A stretch of 6,177 nt of DNA from SSSZ01 sp035345935 (GTDB taxonomy: Bacteria > Pseudomonadota > Gammaproteobacteria > Burkholderiales > Rhodocyclaceae). The translations under genes and the position numbers were made by a program. The stretch spans positions 1 through 6,177 of the forward strand of contig DAORDK010000154.1 of NCBI GenBank assembly GCA_035345935.1. Reading direction: 5' to 3'. The notes under the pieces are model-generated. The model did no database searches. It was not told the origin of the DNA and worked only from the letters and a program-made list of their open reading frames with translations. Shown here one piece after another: positions 5,455 to 6,177 of this stretch; positions within the stretch are counted from its first letter, which is position 1, and every line of letters starts with the position of its first letter.

Positions 5455-5937
5455 TCAGGCGGGAGACTGCCAATGGCCGGACTTGCCGCCCTTCTTTTCC
5501 AGGAGGCGGATTCCGTCGATGCGCATGCCCCTATCCACCGCCTTGCACATGTCGTAGATGGTGAGCAGGCCGACCGAAACCGCGGTCAGCGCTTCCATCT
5601 CGACGCCGGTGCGGCCGTGGCATTCGGCGGTTACTTCGCAGTGGACGGCCAGGTTTGCCGGATCCGCGGCGAATTCGGCGGCGACCCTGGTCAATGCGAT
5701 GGGGTGGCAAAGGGGGATCAATTCGCCGGTGCGCTTGGCGGCTTGGATTGCAGCGATGCGCGCGATTCCGAGGACATCGCCCTTCTTGGACGATCCGGAA
5801 AGGATGAGTTCAAGGGTGGCCGGTTCCATATAGATGGAACCGCGGGCACGGGCGACCCGGGCGGTCTCGCTCTTGCCGCCGACATCGACCATGTGGGCCT
5901 GGCCGGAGGCATCGAAATGGGTGAGGGGCGACGTCAA
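5455..5937 (-). CDS. moaC: Cyclic pyranopterin monophosphate synthase MoaC
   Basis: MoaC works with MoaA to convert GTP to cyclic pyranopterin monophosphate, the first stage of molybdenum cofactor synthesis in the cytosol; MoaC carries out the final rearrangement. The 160 residues match the family length. Active-site residues are present: Lys52 in SKKGD, His78 in LIPLCHP (73-79), Glu113 and Glu115 in GVEMEAL (111-117), and Asp129 and Lys132 in TIYDMCKA (126-133). The start is TTG (5935-5937): an in-frame TAA lies three codons upstream, GAAGG (5947-5951) is 9 bases before it, and MTSPLTHFDASGQAHMVDV lines up with E. coli MoaC; the next ATG, codon 16, would remove conserved sequence. It leads the minus-strand set moaC-soxY-soxZ and is divergent from the M48 protease gene, 66 bases away. 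Confidence 0.97.
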   Translation of the reverse strand: MTSPLTHFDASGQAHMVDVGGKSETARVARARGSIYMEPATLELILSGSSKKGDVLGIARIAAIQAAKRTGELIPLCHPIALTRVAAEFAADPANLAVHCEVTAECHGRTGVEMEALTAVSVGLLTIYDMCKAVDRGMRIDGIRLLEKKGGKSGHWQSPA

Positions 5938-5991
5938 GCTTGGTTACCTTCGGTTACGGGCGCGCGGCGCAGGGCCGCCGGACAGTGGGAT

Positions 5992-6000
5992 ATCATAGCA
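5992..6000 (-). promoter_or_regulatory. Candidate extended -10 promoter for moaC-soxYZ
   Basis: On the minus strand TGCTATGAT reads as an extended -10 element (TGn plus TATGAT, 5992-5997). A -35-like TTGGGA (6013-6018) has only 15-base spacing, so recognition would rest on the extended -10. The predicted start near 5985 gives a leader of about 48 nt rich in G and C. The site overlaps the start region of the divergent protease gene. Weakly supported. Confidence 0.35.
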
Positions 6001-6003
6001 TCC

Positions 6004-6177
6004 ATGCGCCTTTCCCAACGCCTCGTCGCCCTTGCCCTGGCCGCCGTGCTCGTGGTCCCCCCCGTTCGCGGCGACGATCTCCCGGATCTGGGCGAAGCCT
6101 CCGCCGGCGATCTTTCGCCAGCCACCGAGAAGAAGATAGGCCAGCAAATCATGCACGAATTTCGCTGGCGCGACCCG
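6004..6177 (+). CDS. M48-type secreted metalloprotease, N-terminal part (BepA/YfgC-like, cut by window edge)
   Basis: The first 58 codons are in the window and stay open to its edge. They begin MRLSQRLVALALAAVLVVPPVRGDDLP, a clear Sec signal peptide (positive start, hydrophobic core about 7-19, likely cut near VRG/DD), followed by LSPATEKKIGQQIMHEFRWRDP. That last segment resembles the N-terminus of periplasmic M48 metallopeptidases of the BepA/YfgC type, which act in outer-membrane protein quality control. The HExxH zinc motif and TPR repeats would lie beyond the edge, so the function is inferred from the N-terminal match alone. No good Shine-Dalgarno precedes the ATG. The gene is divergent from moaC, and the two starts share a 66-base region. 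Confidence 0.75.
   Translation, partial: MRLSQRLVALALAAVLVVPPVRGDDLPDLGEASAGDLSPATEKKIGQQIMHEFRWRDP

Overview
The window is GC-rich chromosomal DNA from a betaproteobacterium. The isocitrate lyase N-terminus, the clpS-clpA pair next to a divergent cold-shock gene, and isolated soxYZ genes suggest a member of the Rhodocyclales or a relative; that placement is inferred from protein flavour and gene order, without a search. Almost all of it reads as well-kept core genome. I see no insertion sequence, CRISPR array, tRNA, rRNA or phage gene.

Left part (1-3934, all minus strand, so transcribed right to left): clpS and clpA form a tight operon (stop and start overlap as TAATG, strong Shine-Dalgarno inside clpS). 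ClpS delivers N-degron substrates to the ClpA unfoldase, which feeds the ClpP protease. A clear intrinsic terminator closes clpA, yet rraA (RNase E regulator / HMG-aldolase family) starts only about 20 bases beyond it. After rraA comes aceA, isocitrate lyase of the glyoxylate shunt, cut off by the window edge after 185 codons. aceA has its own well-formed sigma70-type promoter, with an unusual element of three 7-bp half-sites just upstream of the -35 box.

Middle (3935-4504): a 318-bp gap separates clpS from a plus-strand cold-shock gene. It holds a clpS promoter whose predicted start falls on the clpS ATG (possible leaderless mRNA), and a csp promoter with an A-rich upstream tract and a long structured leader of about 110 nt. 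The csp gene ends in a UUCG-tetraloop terminator.

Right part (4514-6177): moaC, soxY and soxZ on the minus strand look like one operon (molybdopterin precursor synthesis plus the thiosulfate-oxidation carrier complex), converging on csp. No other sox gene is adjacent. moaC starts with TTG and soxZ with GTG, soxY has no visible Shine-Dalgarno, and soxY and soxZ are separated by a 140-base hairpin-rich gap. A secreted M48-type metalloprotease gene starts divergently from moaC and leaves the window.

I did not find a convincing wholly new system. The best leads are regulatory: the aceA half-site array, the putatively leaderless clpS, the terminator and SD-masking hairpin before rraA, and the moaC-soxYZ arrangement with an atypical SoxY.
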